DNA of 64,000 bases from Siderastrea siderea (lineage: Eukaryota > Cnidaria > Anthozoa > Scleractinia > Rhizangiidae): contig OZ034971.1 in assembly GCA_964030785.1 (NCBI GenBank), positions 33,207,304-33,271,303 on the forward strand, written 5' to 3'. Of the stretch, positions 35,701-47,160 are shown one piece after another (position 1 is the first letter of the stretch; each line of letters starts with the position of its first letter). The notes under the pieces were generated by a model, which saw only the letters and a program-made list of their open reading frames with translations, was not told the origin of the DNA and searched no databases. Position numbers and translations under genes: made by a program.

Positions 35701-37059
35701 GGTAAAAAGGGAAAACAAGCCTTCAGGTATGAAAAAGAATATTCAGAATAGCACTTGCTGTCCTGGGAAAGCAAGATGCCTCGAGTACAACTTGACACTG
35801 TTTTGTCCAAATTTCTGCAAGTTTTTTAAACATTTCAAGAAAGCTATTGTAAATGTGGATTCGCTCAGTTAAAAAGTTCTTACGAAGTCAATCCACAGTT
35901 AAATAAGTAATTTACCAATGGTTGAAGTGGAAGAAATACCTAAAAAATCGATCGTTGTCCTTGGAAATAAAAGCGACACTGACAATAGGGTCTGTTCTCG
36001 AACAAGGATTTTTTGGCTTTAACCTTTCCAATTTCTTTTATAACCGCCGTCGAGTATTCTTCAGGTCTTTTCCTTGTAGCAACAAGCTTTTAAAAGAAAT
36101 GTCTCCAAAAGACTTCATCCTAAGGATGCATGTAAAAGTACCGGTCTGAAAATCGACCGTACAAGAAGCCATCCGCTAAAAAGGTTTGTGACGCACCGAG
36201 TGCGAAACGATAAAAAAAAAATTGAAATATTGCAAAATAAAGCTTCCTTACTTTTACATTGTTGTCTCTTGGTGTGTCCTGGTGGGTTAAAGGCAGGTTT
36301 GTCGCTTATGTCACTCGAGGTCCTCTCAATTATGCACATTATAGACGTGATGTGATCGTAGGCAGAGTAAAATCGTTGAGCAAAAAGCGCTTAAATGATA
36401 GTTATTAATACCAGCACCTGTGTAGAGAGAGAAATTGTAGAAAGAAGTCTCCTTTCTAAGGAGACAACATGAGAACTGATACATGACTTAAACCAACGAG
36501 CTACTGATCTGACGCCCGCTGATCGTCAACTGTGAACCTCAAACCGTACGTTCTTCACAGCGATCAAAAACACGTCACGCGTGCACAGTGCCCGGAATGA
36601 TTTGGGAAAGAAAAGTATAGAAAACTGTGGAAGATCCACTTTAACCCAAAAAGTTAAGGCCGTTTCTGAAAATTTTTAATTTTTTTTTACGTTGAGTATA
36701 TGTGCAGGAATAAAGTAACAAGTAACATTTTGTGGATCGTTTTCATACCATCTTCAATGAACGTTTGAACTGGTTGAAAGCTCAAGGCTCTGAAAAATTG
36801 GAGGTGACGTGGGTTTTTTGGCGTTTGACCGCCGTCAAGGTACGTTTACTCCTGACGGACTACTGAGAAATGTTTACTAAAGAGCGTTTCCTAATTTTCT
36901 TTTTTTAGAAATGGCGTCCTGGGAGCAAAATATCTACTCTTGAAAATTGCTTTTGATCACAAAACCAAGCGACTTCACCCTAAACCTACAAAGAACGCGA
37001 AATGGATTAGTGTTTGTGGAAAGGAAGACAAGCATTGTCAAAAACGTTGCAAGGAATAA
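24745..37059 (+). CDS. CapA/PgsA-like secreted protein, copy B (complete)
   Basis: Seven exons: 24745-24823, 31456-31699, 32501-32645, 33418-33582, 33842-34075, 34698-34819 and 36909-37059. All introns are GT-AG, phases agree, and the sum is 1140 nt, or 379 aa. A hydrophobic leader (MGICFTLKCMIYLLIL) suggests secretion. The CapA/PgsA family marks are GDISFAG (about residues 35-41), NLESPF (74-79), ANNHFNDFG (118-126), HWGRE (222-226) and GSHPH (252-256). These Asp, Glu, Asn and His residues form the presumed metal-dependent phosphoesterase-like site. The C-terminus is Cys-rich (C-x7-C-x3-C). In bacteria this family takes part in poly-gamma-glutamate or capsule production. Cnidarian pgsAA genes have been tied to stinging-capsule poly-gamma-glutamate. 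AATAAA is at 37125. An alternative first exon lies at 26062-26122. Function here is inferred. Confidence 0.82.
26062..26122 (+). CDS. Alternative leader exon for copy B
   Basis: ATG opens a 20-codon hydrophobic leader (MHCFIFLLISMSNLMVTADN) that ends at a gtaagg donor in phase 1, exactly as the exon at 24745 does. It would splice to exon 2 at 31456 without shifting the frame. A copy of the recurrent upstream motif of about 40 bp lies 217 bp before it. It straddles the outer edge of the palindrome. The left-arm counterpart keeps only the first five codons and then diverges to a stop. Transcription from it is untested. Confidence 0.55.
26338..26376 (-). ncRNA. Hammerhead-like core, Penelope copy 1
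   Basis: The minus strand reads CTGATGA, a GACT/AGTC stem with inner GC/GC pairs, then GAAAC. This is the conserved half of a hammerhead ribozyme. Penelope-like elements are known to carry hammerheads in their terminal repeats. The expected closing helix before the cleavage site is imperfect (GTCGCGATC), so activity is uncertain. Confidence 0.4.
26363..28684 (-). pseudogene. Penelope-like RT and GIY-YIG ORF, frameshifted
   Basis: Read from right to left: an N-terminal region (28684-28178), a core with AAKGRASVVLDTDTY (28181-27999), RT motif FDVESLFTNVPI (about 27750), MGSPVSAVITNLYMEAFEEQ and the catalytic YVDDTF (about 27450). Then follows a GIY-YIG nuclease (VVYRIPCECGKVYIGKTGRS, about 26860-26800, with the later Arg and Glu) and a tail to 26363. 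The order RT then GIY-YIG is diagnostic of Penelope-like elements. At least three frameshifts or stops separate the pieces, so it is dead. Confidence 0.8.
28912..29713 (+). pseudogene. Penelope-like fragment, internally deleted
   Basis: The plus-strand frame covers RT motifs (MGSPVSAVIANL, YVDDNF) and then jumps at about 29369 from the RT thumb straight into the second half of the GIY-YIG domain. The junction is at the short shared word AACCAA. It continues to the usual tail and stop near 29703. The YVDD box is intact, but most of the N-terminus and the nuclease core are missing. Confidence 0.75.
29700..29738 (+). ncRNA. Hammerhead-like core, Penelope copy 2
   Basis: CTGATGA, then a GACT...AGTC stem, then GAAAC. 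The motif overlaps the stop codon of the ORF tail. Helix III is imperfect, as in the other copies. Confidence 0.4.
30609..30622. repeat. G homopolymer
   Basis: A run of G in intron 1 of copy B, inside a palindromic GTGCCCCCC context. Confidence 0.8.
32726..32763. repeat. (CAA)n microsatellite, copy B
   Basis: A longer version of the run after exon 3 of copy A. It is orthologous by position. Confidence 0.9.
34987..35007. repeat. G homopolymer
   Basis: About 21 G in intron 6 of copy B. It is a likely sequencing-error or strand-bias site. Confidence 0.9.
35010..36890. other. Intron 6 of copy B
   Basis: Two overlapping open frames (35353-35751 on plus, 132 codons; 35349-35810 on minus, 153 codons) occur here. 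Neither has recognisable motifs, and they lie antisense to each other in AT-rich DNA, so I do not call a gene. The terminal exon follows at 36909. Confidence 0.4.
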
Positions 37060-37124
37060 AACTAAAGCTAAGACGAACCAAATGGATTTCGCGTGGTGTT
37101 TAACGACTTCTGTCATCAGATTTC

Positions 37125-37130
37125 AATAAA
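37125..37130 (+). terminator. Polyadenylation signal of copy B
   Basis: AATAAA lies 66 bp after the stop codon. Another AATAAA overlaps the stop itself (37055-37060). The downstream one is shared with the right-arm terminal exon. Confidence 0.55.
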
Positions 37131-37433
37131 TTTGCCTACCTATATAATTCCTTTTTAATGTTAACTTTGGCTTCTTCTTGTTTTCTGTTCGTTTGTTTCT
37201 CTGGCTCGAAAGTGCTAACAAGCAGTATCAGGAATCGTTTTTAGATGCCAGTTTTTCCACGAAAAGGAAAAATGTCGGTTCCATGGAAACATTTTGGTAG
37301 CGACTGTTTTTGGTTAAATCATTTTGTATCTCGACTTGTCCTAACATATTTTGTGCAAACACCACCCAGCATACCACATTATTAAGCTGAAAACAGTTAC
37401 CATTCCCCTAAGATCGGTGAAAATGGTTACCGT

Positions 37434-37475
37434 CTTCTTCTTCTTTTTCTTCTTCTTTTTCTTCTTCTTCTTCCA
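37434..37475. repeat. (TTC)n microsatellite
   Basis: A polypyrimidine TTC/TTTTTC run downstream of copy B. Confidence 0.85.
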
Positions 37476-38199
37476 TGATACGAGCCCCACCCTTTCTCAC
37501 AAAAAGTTTATACGTTTTGAGGCAGTTAAAACAGAAAGTTAGATTGAAAGTTTCTACACTTTGAAACAAAATGTTAGAATACTTAACAGCCAGCCACATA
37601 CATGCTGTTGATATAAATTCAGAGAACTCTACATATCAGATATTCGTTGAATGCCTACTGTAATGTAATAGTTGTTTTTTCTCCGTCCATTTTATCCGTA
37701 ATCGGTGAAGAGGCTCCACTGCTTCAGCCATGATTGTTGTAAGAATTCGCTCCAGGAGCGCTCAATTCCGTTACCGAACTCTTGCATCGGCTTAACGCAC
37801 CCAACATATTGCCTAGTAAGTTAGATTGTGAACTGGAATGCAAGGCCAAAAAGTTACAGCATGTAGCATATACCAAAAGGTTAAGACCCGAATTGTCACT
37901 TTTTTGTTGAATTTATATACCTTTTTTTTTTTATTTTTTTTTAATTTTTTTTTTTATTTTTATTTGCAGAAACTTACGTTACAAACAGTAAAAAAAAAAA
38001 CAAAAAAAAAAACAAAAAAAAAAAACAAACAAATAGCACTAACAATACCTACACTACATACAAAATATATACTGTGTGTATATATAAATACACTACAGAT
38101 AAACTACAACACAGTTAAATAAATTAAGGGTTGACATTAACAAGCAATAAAAAATGCAAGTAAAACAGAAGAAGGGAAAAAAAAAATAAAAAAAATAAC

Positions 38200-38640
38200 C
38201 TACAGTATAGGTGCCCAAGTAGCATTGTATTTATGAAGCGTTTTGTTTGCTATGGCTACTTTACGTAAAACTTCTAATTTCGATTTCAGTCTTAAAAGAA
38301 AGCGATCAAAGCTCAGCTTGTCCTCGCAGATACAAGTTGCAAAAATATGGTATTTTGCAATAAGAAGAATGTAATTGAGCTCTCGCTCGTTGCTGGTGTT
38401 TTGGTGCCACCCAAATAAAATCGTACCTTCTGATAAAGTTATTTTTTCGAGAAATTTTTCGCTCCACCATTGAGTAAACTGTTCCCAAAAGATTGACGAT
38501 TCCCTGCAACTATAGAACATATGAACAAGTGATTGCCTCTCGGAATTGCAAATAGGGCAAATGTCGTCGTCTACTAGGCCAGCACGGAGTAGGCTGACAC
38601 GAGTAGGCAGAATATTATGTATTATTTTGAACTGGAAAGC
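38200..38640 (-). pseudogene. LINE C-terminal zinc-binding region
   Basis: After the frameshift the text continues with AFQFKIIHNILPTRVSLLRA, then CPICNSERQSLVHMFYSC. This is the CxxC...HxxxxC pattern of the RT-associated zinc-binding domain found at the C-terminus of such LINEs. It then runs to a stop at about 38200. Confidence 0.75.
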
Positions 38641-38642
38641 AA

Positions 38643-40310
38643 TTAGCTTTGCCTCTGTGGTAACCCGGAAAGGGAGTAAATAAATGTTGTGAATATTTTC
38701 TGTAAAAACCCGTATTTCAAAATTTTAGTTTCATTTGTTGGTGTCGCGGAACGTCTAGCAAGAATAGCATTATACGCCCCTCGAGTGGAGATGAGTGTTG
38801 TTGATAGTGTGGTTTCAGAAGGGGAGCTCTGGGTACTGCGAGATGAATTTCGAATTGACATTTTCCAACTGATCGGGATAGCTCTGATGAGACCGTAATA
38901 CATAGTGAATGGGTTGTTGACCTTGAATTTTTGTTTAAAGTCAGCTAGAGAGAGGAAATCTCGATTTTCATTTAACAGGTCCTTGACATGTATAATTTCC
39001 TTTTTAAACCAGGCGCTGTAAAAAATCGGCTTTTGGTCAACCAGGATACTAGAGTTGTTCCAAATGATCTCATTTTCCGGGTTCTTTTCCTCAAAGGGGG
39101 TTAAATGTTTATATTCTTGCCAATACTTTAGTACGGAATGATAGAAAGCAGGGAGTTTTCGTAGGTCGAGTAGCTTAGTGTCGTAACGGCACTTTGTTAA
39201 AAACGAAAGACCACCATAATGACTTGTTGCTTGTTCGGGAATTGTTTTCCAGGAAGCATCGCTTTGTTCATGTATTCTTTTAATCCAAGCGATTTTCAGA
39301 GCTTTCTCCATTATTTCGAAGTCTAACATCTTTAATCCACCATGATTCTTTTCGGCAATGATCGTCTTCTTTTTAATTTTTGCGGTTTTACCTTCCCATA
39401 TGAAGTTAAAGATAAGCTTGTTGACTCTCTCTGCAAAATGCTCTGGAATGGATAAAACGGATGTACCATATATGAGTTTAGCTACTCCCAGGGTTTTCAC
39501 GATTTTTATTCTACCGATCAAAGTAAGGTTTCTTCTTCTCCAGGCATTAAGTATTGTTTCTAAATTGCGAGCCTTTTCCTCGAAATTTAACTTATTCGCC
39601 TGTTGTTCGTCGTAAGAGAAGTGCACACCAAGGGCGTGCACAGGCTCCCTCGGCCATTTGAAATTATAAGGAGTTTCCTTGTTGTTTCGCCAGGAACCTA
39701 GCCACAACGCCTCTGTTTTGGTGGTATTAATTTCCAGTCCACAATTCATTTTGAATTCTTCTAAGAGTTTTAGAAGCTGCGTTACCGACTCACGGTCACG
39801 CACGAAGACTGTGGTATCATCAGCGTATTGCGTAACTTTAATTTCCTTTTGTTCTACTTCGATGCCGTTGATTGTGTGGTCATTTTTTAACGCTCTGGCA
39901 AATAATTCAATTCCGATTACGAATAAAAGACCAGATAACGGACAACCTTGTCTTACTCCTCGTTGCAGGAGGAAGAATTCAGATGCATGACCATTGTTTA
40001 GGACACAACTGGACACTTGATTATATAATACGGTGAACCAATTTAATAGGTCCGGTCCAAAATTGAAAAGTTTTAGAGCAGCGCTGATGTAATTCCATTC
40101 AATTGTATCGAAAGCTTTTCGGAAGTCCAAAAATATTGCGACGCCTGGTTTATCCAACATTTTTGTGTAAAACATGAGGTCTTGAATTAGCCTTATATTT
40201 TCACCGATGTAACGACCCTTGACGTATCCGGTTTGGTCAGGGTTGATAATGCTAGGTAGTACTTTTTCTAGTCTCTTCGCAATTGCTTTAGTCAAAATTT
40301 TATAATCCAC
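38643..40310 (-). pseudogene. LINE reverse transcriptase, main fragment
   Basis: A 555-codon frame covers most of the RT domain: PDQTGYVKGRYIGENIRLIQ, FLDFRKAFDTIEW, QRGVRQGCPLSGLLF and the catalytic QYADDTTVFV, then the thumb and connection region. The style (LLNVDYKILTKAIA just upstream, KRLEKVLPSIINPDQTG) is that of the L1/Tx1 group. The catalytic Asp pair is intact. The frame is closed by shifts on both sides, so the element cannot move itself. Confidence 0.88.
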
Positions 40311-40559
40311 GTTGAGGAGTGAAATTGGTCTAAGATTTTCTAGGAGCGTTTTATCTTTATTTTTTTAGGAATGAGAGAGATAATTCCGCGTCGCTGACTT
40401 ATTGACAGTGATCCATTCTGGAAAGCGTAATTGAAACTAGAAGTCATTTCGGTTTTTAGTTCTGGCCAAAAGAACTTATAAAACTCCGCTGTAAATCCAT
40501 CAGTGCCAGGAGATTTATTATTCTTAAACTTATTATTCTTAAACTTAAACCTTGCTTAT

Positions 40560-41090
40560 TTCTTTGAAATGTGGAGCTCGCGCTAATTTTGAATCTGGTT
40601 AGTTGAGACTCCCTTCAACTCTTCGTCCGTGGTAGTAATATGACTACGCTCATAGGGATGGCAACTGACGCTGCCTTTGGTTGTTTAGCAGTGCGTCAAG
40701 GAATCTCACGGCACTCGAAGAGTCTCGAAGGAGAACTTCTCAGGTACACAAATAAAGTATTAAAGTGCTTTAAGAAAAAGCAGAATGCATAAAATCATAA
40801 GGGAAACACCAACAGAAAGTCGCGCACCGAAGAAAACCCCGAGGGTGAAAACAGCGTTACTCGCGTGCTACGAAACGTGTTGAGAACTGAGTGAAAGGTG
40901 ATTGCACTTTTAACTCTGCAAGTTATAATTACAGACAAAACAAATCAAAACACACCAATCGCAGCGCACGAACGTGACCTTTTGAAGTCATTAAAATAAA
41001 ACGTTAGTTCTTCTCGTTTTGATTCACTTAGCGATTTACGCCAGAGTTCCGAGTTCTATTGTTCAGTTACATTGAAAGAGGCACTGATGT
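40560..41090. other. Intergenic DNA
   Basis: No gene supported. The right part grades into the upstream block of copy C. Confidence 0.4.
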
Positions 41091-42310
41091 AAAAAATGGC
41101 TCATTGTTTAAGAGCGGTAGAACTTCATTGGTTTTATTGTTGCCCCTCAAAAACTGCTTTTTTTGCAACAATTTATTTTAGCTAATTCATCGCCTTTCTG
41201 GCGAATAGCTATTAGGTAATGGCCAGCCTCGTACCCAGGCCTTTATGCGCTATCGAGTGACAGTGGGAGGCTTGAGACCGAGCGCAACAGGCAAATTTCT
41301 CCGATGAACTCGTCGGGTGATGTTACACTTTGATTACGCCCCGAGGACGACTGTATTGGCAACAAGGCCTAGGAATGTCTTCATTTAAAAACAGTTTAAC
41401 GAATGGGGGCGAGGTTACCAATTCTAGACATGAAATTCATTTTTTTTTACGATGTAAGAGTTCAAAAACGAATAAGCTTGTCCCCAGTAAGCTTGCTATT
41501 TTGAAAGGTGACTACGTTTTCTCTTTTTCCGGCAAATCCCCAGTTTGTAGCTTCCAATCTTACTAAGTTACGCGATAAAATATACAATTTCAAATTCTGT
41601 GGCACAAAATGTTACCGCATAGCACTAAATTTGTCCAGGAGTTTAATTTTGCGAATGGGCGACTTTTTGTGTTTTGCGGGAACTAATTTTTGCGATTGGA
41701 AAAACTGGTTTTCTCGGCTGGGAATTAATTTTTGCGATTTTTAGGAAGTCGTCTTCTTTTTAGAATTAGAACATTGTCGTTGTTTGAGTACAAACAATCA
41801 AACGCAGGTGAACAACATGCAGATGTATAACACGTTAATCAGTTAATAAATGGGGTACCTTCAGACGATCCTTTTCTTTAGAGTTTTTAACAGTAAAAAG
41901 CCTACCGACTGCAATTTCATCGTTATATTTCCGCATATTTTTGACAGTGGAGTAAATTTTTGCGGAGAAAAATTTTGCGGGAATTTGTTTTCACGGGAAC
42001 TTTTGTTTTTTTGCGGATCGTGGAAAAAATCGCCAAAATTATAACCCGCAAAAATTTAGGGCCACACGGTATGCTGTGTCAGTGTTACAACGTGCAAAAT
42101 TTCATGAATTTATTACTCAATTCTGAAAATCATTAGGCGAAAAGTGATTATTGCAGTTTGTTCTAAATAGCTCTATGTGACACGAGGAATTTTTCCACAG
42201 AGACATGCTTTCCAAGAGACATCTTCAGGGCAGGCAAACACGTCAGAAATAACAGTGTTTGTATGAAATCCCACGTTAAGAATTCTCGTAAAATTAAATG
42301 ATTGTTTTTT
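41090..42310 (+). promoter_or_regulatory. Upstream block attributed to copy C
   Basis: It matches the blocks of copies A and B in order: TTCATTGGTTTTATTG near 41125, the GGTGACTACGTTTTCTCT word near 41506, and GGAATTTTTCCACAGAGACA near 42188. A repeat rich in TTTTTGCG (about 41590-42070), with related GTGGC/GCCAC ends, interrupts the match and is probably a MITE. No leader exon could be found between here and exon 2 of copy C at 47556. Confidence 0.45.
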
Positions 42311-43400
42311 TTTATGTCTTATACAACACCGATCATGGCAAACAACTGTGCTTTATACTAGAACTGGCCTTTAGTTATTAAAGAACAAATCACGACTGGA
42401 ACGAACATTAATATTAGTTAAGCATCACGTTTAAGGCAAACGCGAACGGCAAAAATACCACGTGATCATGAGTTTCCCGCCATTTTTTCACGTGTACCGT
42501 TTGCTGTTTGTCGTTTTCAACGCGAAGAGGCCTGTTCTCGCGATTTTCAACAACGCAAATACTTTTTTGAAGTTTTTGATTCGTTCTGCTACACTTCTCA
42601 CTCTGTGTTTAAGACCAGTGTTATTTTATTTATATTTCTTCTCAAACTGACCGGTTATCTGTCAGTGTTAACACAAAAGGGAAGAAAAAAATGCGAGAAA
42701 GCGAGCTTATGTCAAGCTATCACCTACACAAAGGTTGAAAAAGGCGCTCAAATTATGCAGTTACGCCAAAACATCCCAAGGAAACCACGTTCAACCGGTA
42801 ACTGATAGTTACGTTAAAAGTAAGAAGGCTGCTTTTTGTATATCCGAAGCTTAAAGGACCCCTCTCAGTCACACCTTTGTTTTCGTTTATTATCTGAAAT
42901 TTGCGATTAAATTACTCGTCGAACGTGACAAAACGTCGACAGTTCAACTGGTAAAAATAGCCTGAAGCCGAATTTTTTCCGATTCTTGTGCCAGTAAAGG
43001 GGGTTTCAATTATTTTCAGCGTATTTTGGGGGCTTTCTATTAAATGACCAAGAAATCAAAGAATGTTTGTGTTCATAGGCGAGCCTCCTCCGCGCTACCC
43101 AAAAGCAAACTATATTCAGCGAGCGCTCGCAGAATATGATTTAAAAGCGAATCTAGAATAATAAAGGTTTCAAATCTTGTTTACTTGGGTATTCGTGACC
43201 TTCCCATCGCCACAAAACACGGGAAGCAAATGCATCGAAGCCATAAGTATTTCCAAAACACACTCGTCAATCACGCCGCTGGGATCATCTCTGCGAACCG
43301 TATTTAGTTTTTATTAGCGCTAGATAAAGCGAAAAAGTTCACATTCCTATCAGATAAAAGAAACTCCAACGCGCTTCACGCATGAACGCTCAACTTCAAA
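42310..43400. other. Unassigned DNA
   Basis: I see no supported gene or element. Short frames lack features. Confidence 0.4.
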
Positions 43401-43404
43401 TATT

Positions 43405-44599
43405 GGCCGTTTTTATGCTAGGGACGTTAAAGTCGTCTAGACATAATTAACGTCTCAGACGTTAATGTCGTCTGGTATAAAAACGGGACGTATTAAAGTA
43501 GATGAACAAGTAAAAAAAACCAAGATTTTCTACGAAAAGGACTGGGTTCTATTCTCGGAAGACACTAGACGCGACTAAACTCGGCGGCAAATGAAATAAA
43601 GTGTGCAAAACAACATATCCATCTGCATGTAAACATGGCGGAGACTTTGCTTAACTGCTTCGCAGCTTCTGAAGGGTTGTTTCTCGACGTCCTCGAAAAA
43701 TAAAAGACATGGAAACGCAAATGTTTTTAAAAAGGCTAAATCAGTCAAGGAAGCGGTTTCTGGAAGAAGTACTTGGCTTGAGCGTCGTGGCCAACAAGAA
43801 AGAAAGGAACGAAAGAAGTGGAGATGAACAGAGAGATTCTTCGTGGTGGAGAAACGGCTAACTAAATTGGAACGATAAAGCGCTTTAGGGGTAAATTCGT
43901 CCCAGTTAAGGTCGTCTCGTTTTTATACTAGACGACTTTAACGTCTCATACGTTAAAGTCGTCTGTTAAGTGCGACGTTCAGTCGCACTTAACAGAAGAC
44001 GTTTACGGCCGTTTTTATGCTGGAGACGTTAATATCTTCTAAGACGTTATTATCGTCTTGAGATGACATTAACGTCTAGTATAAAAACGGAATATAAGTC
44101 AGACGACTTTAACGTCTGACGATATTAACGTCTTCTGTTAACGCCTTGTGCCACGAAGCACAAGCCAAGTGCTTCTTCCAAAAACCGCTTCCTTGACTGA
44201 TTTAGCCTTTTTAAAAGACATTTGCGTTTCCATGTCTTTTATTTTTCGAAGACGTCGAGAAACAAGCCTTCAGAAACTGCGAAGCAGTTAAGCAAGGTCT
44301 CCGCCATGTTTACGTCTAGTGTCTTCCGAGAATAGAACCCAGTCCTTTTCTTAGAAATCTTGTTTTTTTTCTACTTGTTCGTCTACTTTAATACGTCCCG
44401 TTTTTATACCAGACGACATTAACGTCTGAGATGTTAAATACGTGTAGACGACTTTAACGTCTCTAGCGTAAAAACGGCCAATATCGTCAGACGTTAAAGT
44501 CGTCTGACTTATGTTCCGTTTTTATACTAGACGTTAATGTCGTCTCGAGACGATAATAACGTCTTAGACGATATTAACGTCTCTAGCATAAAAACAGCC
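43405..44599. mobile_element. Harbinger-like foldback element with AGACGTTAA palindromes
   Basis: The ends are GGCCGTTTTTATGCTAG and its inverse, flanked by ATT on both sides (43402-43404 and 44600-44602). A 3-bp duplication suggests the PIF/Harbinger group, though ATT is not the classic TWA. The element is largely an inverted duplication. It holds many copies of AGACGACTTTAACGTCT-like words, and a central perfect hairpin (GTTAAGTGCGAC / GTCGCACTTAAC, 43965-43993). Each half carries the same short coding-like segment beginning MAETLLNCFAASEGLFLD, on opposite strands. Confidence 0.75.
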
Positions 44600-44604
44600 A
44601 TTGT

Positions 44605-46980
44605 TTATGTATGTTAGCTCACGAGGAAAAAGTAATCGCTCTCATCGCGAAAGTGAGTTCGAGATGTTTTCATTGATTTCGGGCCGCCATGTGGTGTCCC
44701 TCGGAAGGACACCAATATGACGTCTGCACATTGAGCTCCATAAATTTCCATCATGGAACGTTTCGGCAAATAAATCAAGAACGGTGTACTGCACAGTTCT
44801 GAGAATTGGAGAGGCTGTTTATTTATTAATCTTTTGTAACATTTCTTTCTTAACAATTCTTAGCTTCTGTTATTGAATGGTTTCGAATTTACTTTTTGAT
44901 GGCGTGACAGTGAAAACCGGCAATACTAGGAGTCTCCCTCTCTGTCCTTTATGGCTCCTGATATTGTAACACTTAAAGTATTCAACTTTCCCCTTTTCTG
45001 TCTTTAAGATGATTTGTTAGTGTAGTCTGGTGTGGTTAGTTTTTAACACCCGCTTGATCAACATACACCCGGCCCCTTGTATCATTTTTCACACAAATTT
45101 ACAAAAACAATGAAATGCGATTGCTCGCTTTCTCGGATCTGCTTTCTCAGATCTCAAAGGAGATATATTTGGCCTTGCCTTGCTTTATTTTTGCATTTTA
45201 AATGATAAATGATTGTTCCTCCATAAAGTGCCCTGCGATAACGGAAACTGCTTCGAGGCAACTATTTATTTTGGTAACAAATTTTTGCGATTGTCAGGCA
45301 GAGAGTAGAGTTCGGACCACCATTGCATTTACGTAGTTTTCTTAAAGGAGAAGGTCACTCCACAAACGGTGTATTTTTTGAAATCGCCAATAAAAAGATA
45401 ACACGAAGTTGAGTTACTGACCATGGTTTTAGCTTCTAAAGTGCATCCGATCCCACTGAAATTCCTCTCCAAAGAGGGCCAAAATGAATCGTACTTAGCA
45501 GCCTGGCCGCTTGTCAGTGACGTCAAAATGTACAACGAGACCAGCGGTCGGGTAACGTGGGCTCGTTCTTAGAGCGTCATCCTACGAATCGAGAACCTCC
45601 TTTCCTCCAAGATCGATGCTACATAGATTGACAGAATTGGTTAAACTAAAAACTCATTCGTTTATCAGATTAACAAATTGACGTCAGTTTTTTATGCACT
45701 GTCCTCTTATTGATGATAAATTTCGTCATAACATTGTCAAAGTGTTGTAGATCCACGAGCCGCAGACGTTAATTTGTTTTTTTACAATAACAAAAGCCAA
45801 AACTGATTTTCAAACGAAGGAAAGAAATGCAAGAGTCAATAGAAGATGCAAATGCCGCAGAATCTGAATTTCATCGCTGTAATTCGGAGAATCACAGGCT
45901 CGTAAATTAAAACTTAAGTAAGAATAGGCAAAAAATACAAGGAAAAATTCGAATTGCTCAACTAACCTTTAATTCAGTGAAGACTGTTCACAAAATAAAC
46001 TGCTAAAACACGGTTCAGTTTAATTTCATCGGCAGCACAAATTCCCGTTCACCGCCGATTTTTCAGGTCTGAATCCTCAATAAACATCCTCACCCTTTCG
46101 CTCTAAGGTTGCAATGGTTTTTTTCAGTTTTAACCAAGAAATTTTAGATGATTTCCTCATTGAAGACTACAAGATTTGTGGTACAATTCTCGCGTCATAA
46201 GAATGCAGCGCTGAAAAATTTGACAAAACTTTTGCTGATTGCGTCAGCTTTACGTGTTTCATCCGTCTAAACTCTTACTGACAATAAAAATTAGCCAATC
46301 AGCGAGCGAGAATTCGCTCAGTCATTGTAAAATTTGCCATTTCAGTTGTTTCACTGTGCAGACAGATATCCGAGGAAAGGAAATTAAACTGCAAAACTAA
46401 TGGTTCTTTTTTATCGTAGAATGTGGAATAATCGTGCATCTCACTGGAAGGATAAACACGTGTTAGGCGAATTCACTGAACGGCTTTTTTGTTACTTTTG
46501 AAATGATATTTGTGTTTTTGTTTTTGTTTTCGCTTTTTTTTATTTTTGAAAGGAAAGTTAACGTTACTATTGCATATTTTTGGTACCCGCGCAATTTTTC
46601 GTGACCCACGCAATTTACCCGCGACCCGCGACCCACGTAGATTAGAAACTCCCCACCGAGACTAACGTTTTTACACAGCACATTCGTATGATTGGAGACT
46701 TCGGGAATTAATATAACTACACGTCTTAAAAGTTTTCAATGGCCACAGGAATACAGGCCACAGGAACAAATAATTAGTGCTTGATTATGTTTTATTTGTA
46801 AAAATACAAATCGAAAATATCGGAGCAAGTAAATTACCGTTAAATATTTCACAGTCCGCTATGTCGCATTTGCCCGGCGATTGCCATTTCAAAACGAACC
46901 CTAAAGTGTTTCGCACATTGGTGGCTAGTCAGCGTAAACGTAGAATACCGCTCGAAGGAAAGTTTTAACCAGTATAATCG
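44605..46980. other. Unassigned intergenic DNA
   Basis: There are no supported genes. A degenerate repeat of CGACCCGCGACCC type occurs at about 46590-46640. Confidence 0.4.
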
Positions 46981-46983
46981 ACA

Positions 46984-47160
46984 CAGTCGAACCCCTATTA
47001 AGTGGCCATCACCTATTGGGCGGCCAATTGTGTTGTTAAAGTCCCAGTGAGGGTCGAATGAGCGTTCTCCTATTGTTTTTTATCTCTATTAAGCGGCCGA
47101 ACCTATTAAACGGCTACTATCCACTTCCCCGGGGGTGGCCGCTTAATCGGGGTTCAACTG
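46984..47160. repeat. Mariner-type MITE
   Basis: The left end CAGTCGAACCCCTATTAAG and right end CTTAATCGGGGTTCAACTG form an inverted repeat. The right side is followed by TA and the left by CA, so one side of a TA duplication seems mutated. GGCCGCTTAA-like words repeat inside. Confidence 0.75.

Larger units (their letters stand above)
37921..40545 (-). mobile_element. 5'-truncated L1/Tx1-like LINE
   Basis: The minus-strand element ends in an A-rich 3' tail (T-runs at 37921-37965). Its coding part begins abruptly near SPGTDGFTAEFYKFF (about 40520), so the endonuclease and 5' half are missing. A one-base deletion in an A-run near 40365 and a shift near 38650 break the frame. It sits between copy B and the upstream block of copy C. 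Confidence 0.85.

Noticed and set aside
35349..35810. Overlapping sense and antisense frames in intron 6 of copy B
   Set aside because: Mutually antisense, compositionally biased, no domain. Probably chance.
45329..45535. Minus frame of 68 codons with TSGQAAKYDSFWPSLERNF
   Set aside because: Possibly part of a decayed element, but nothing I can name. Left out.
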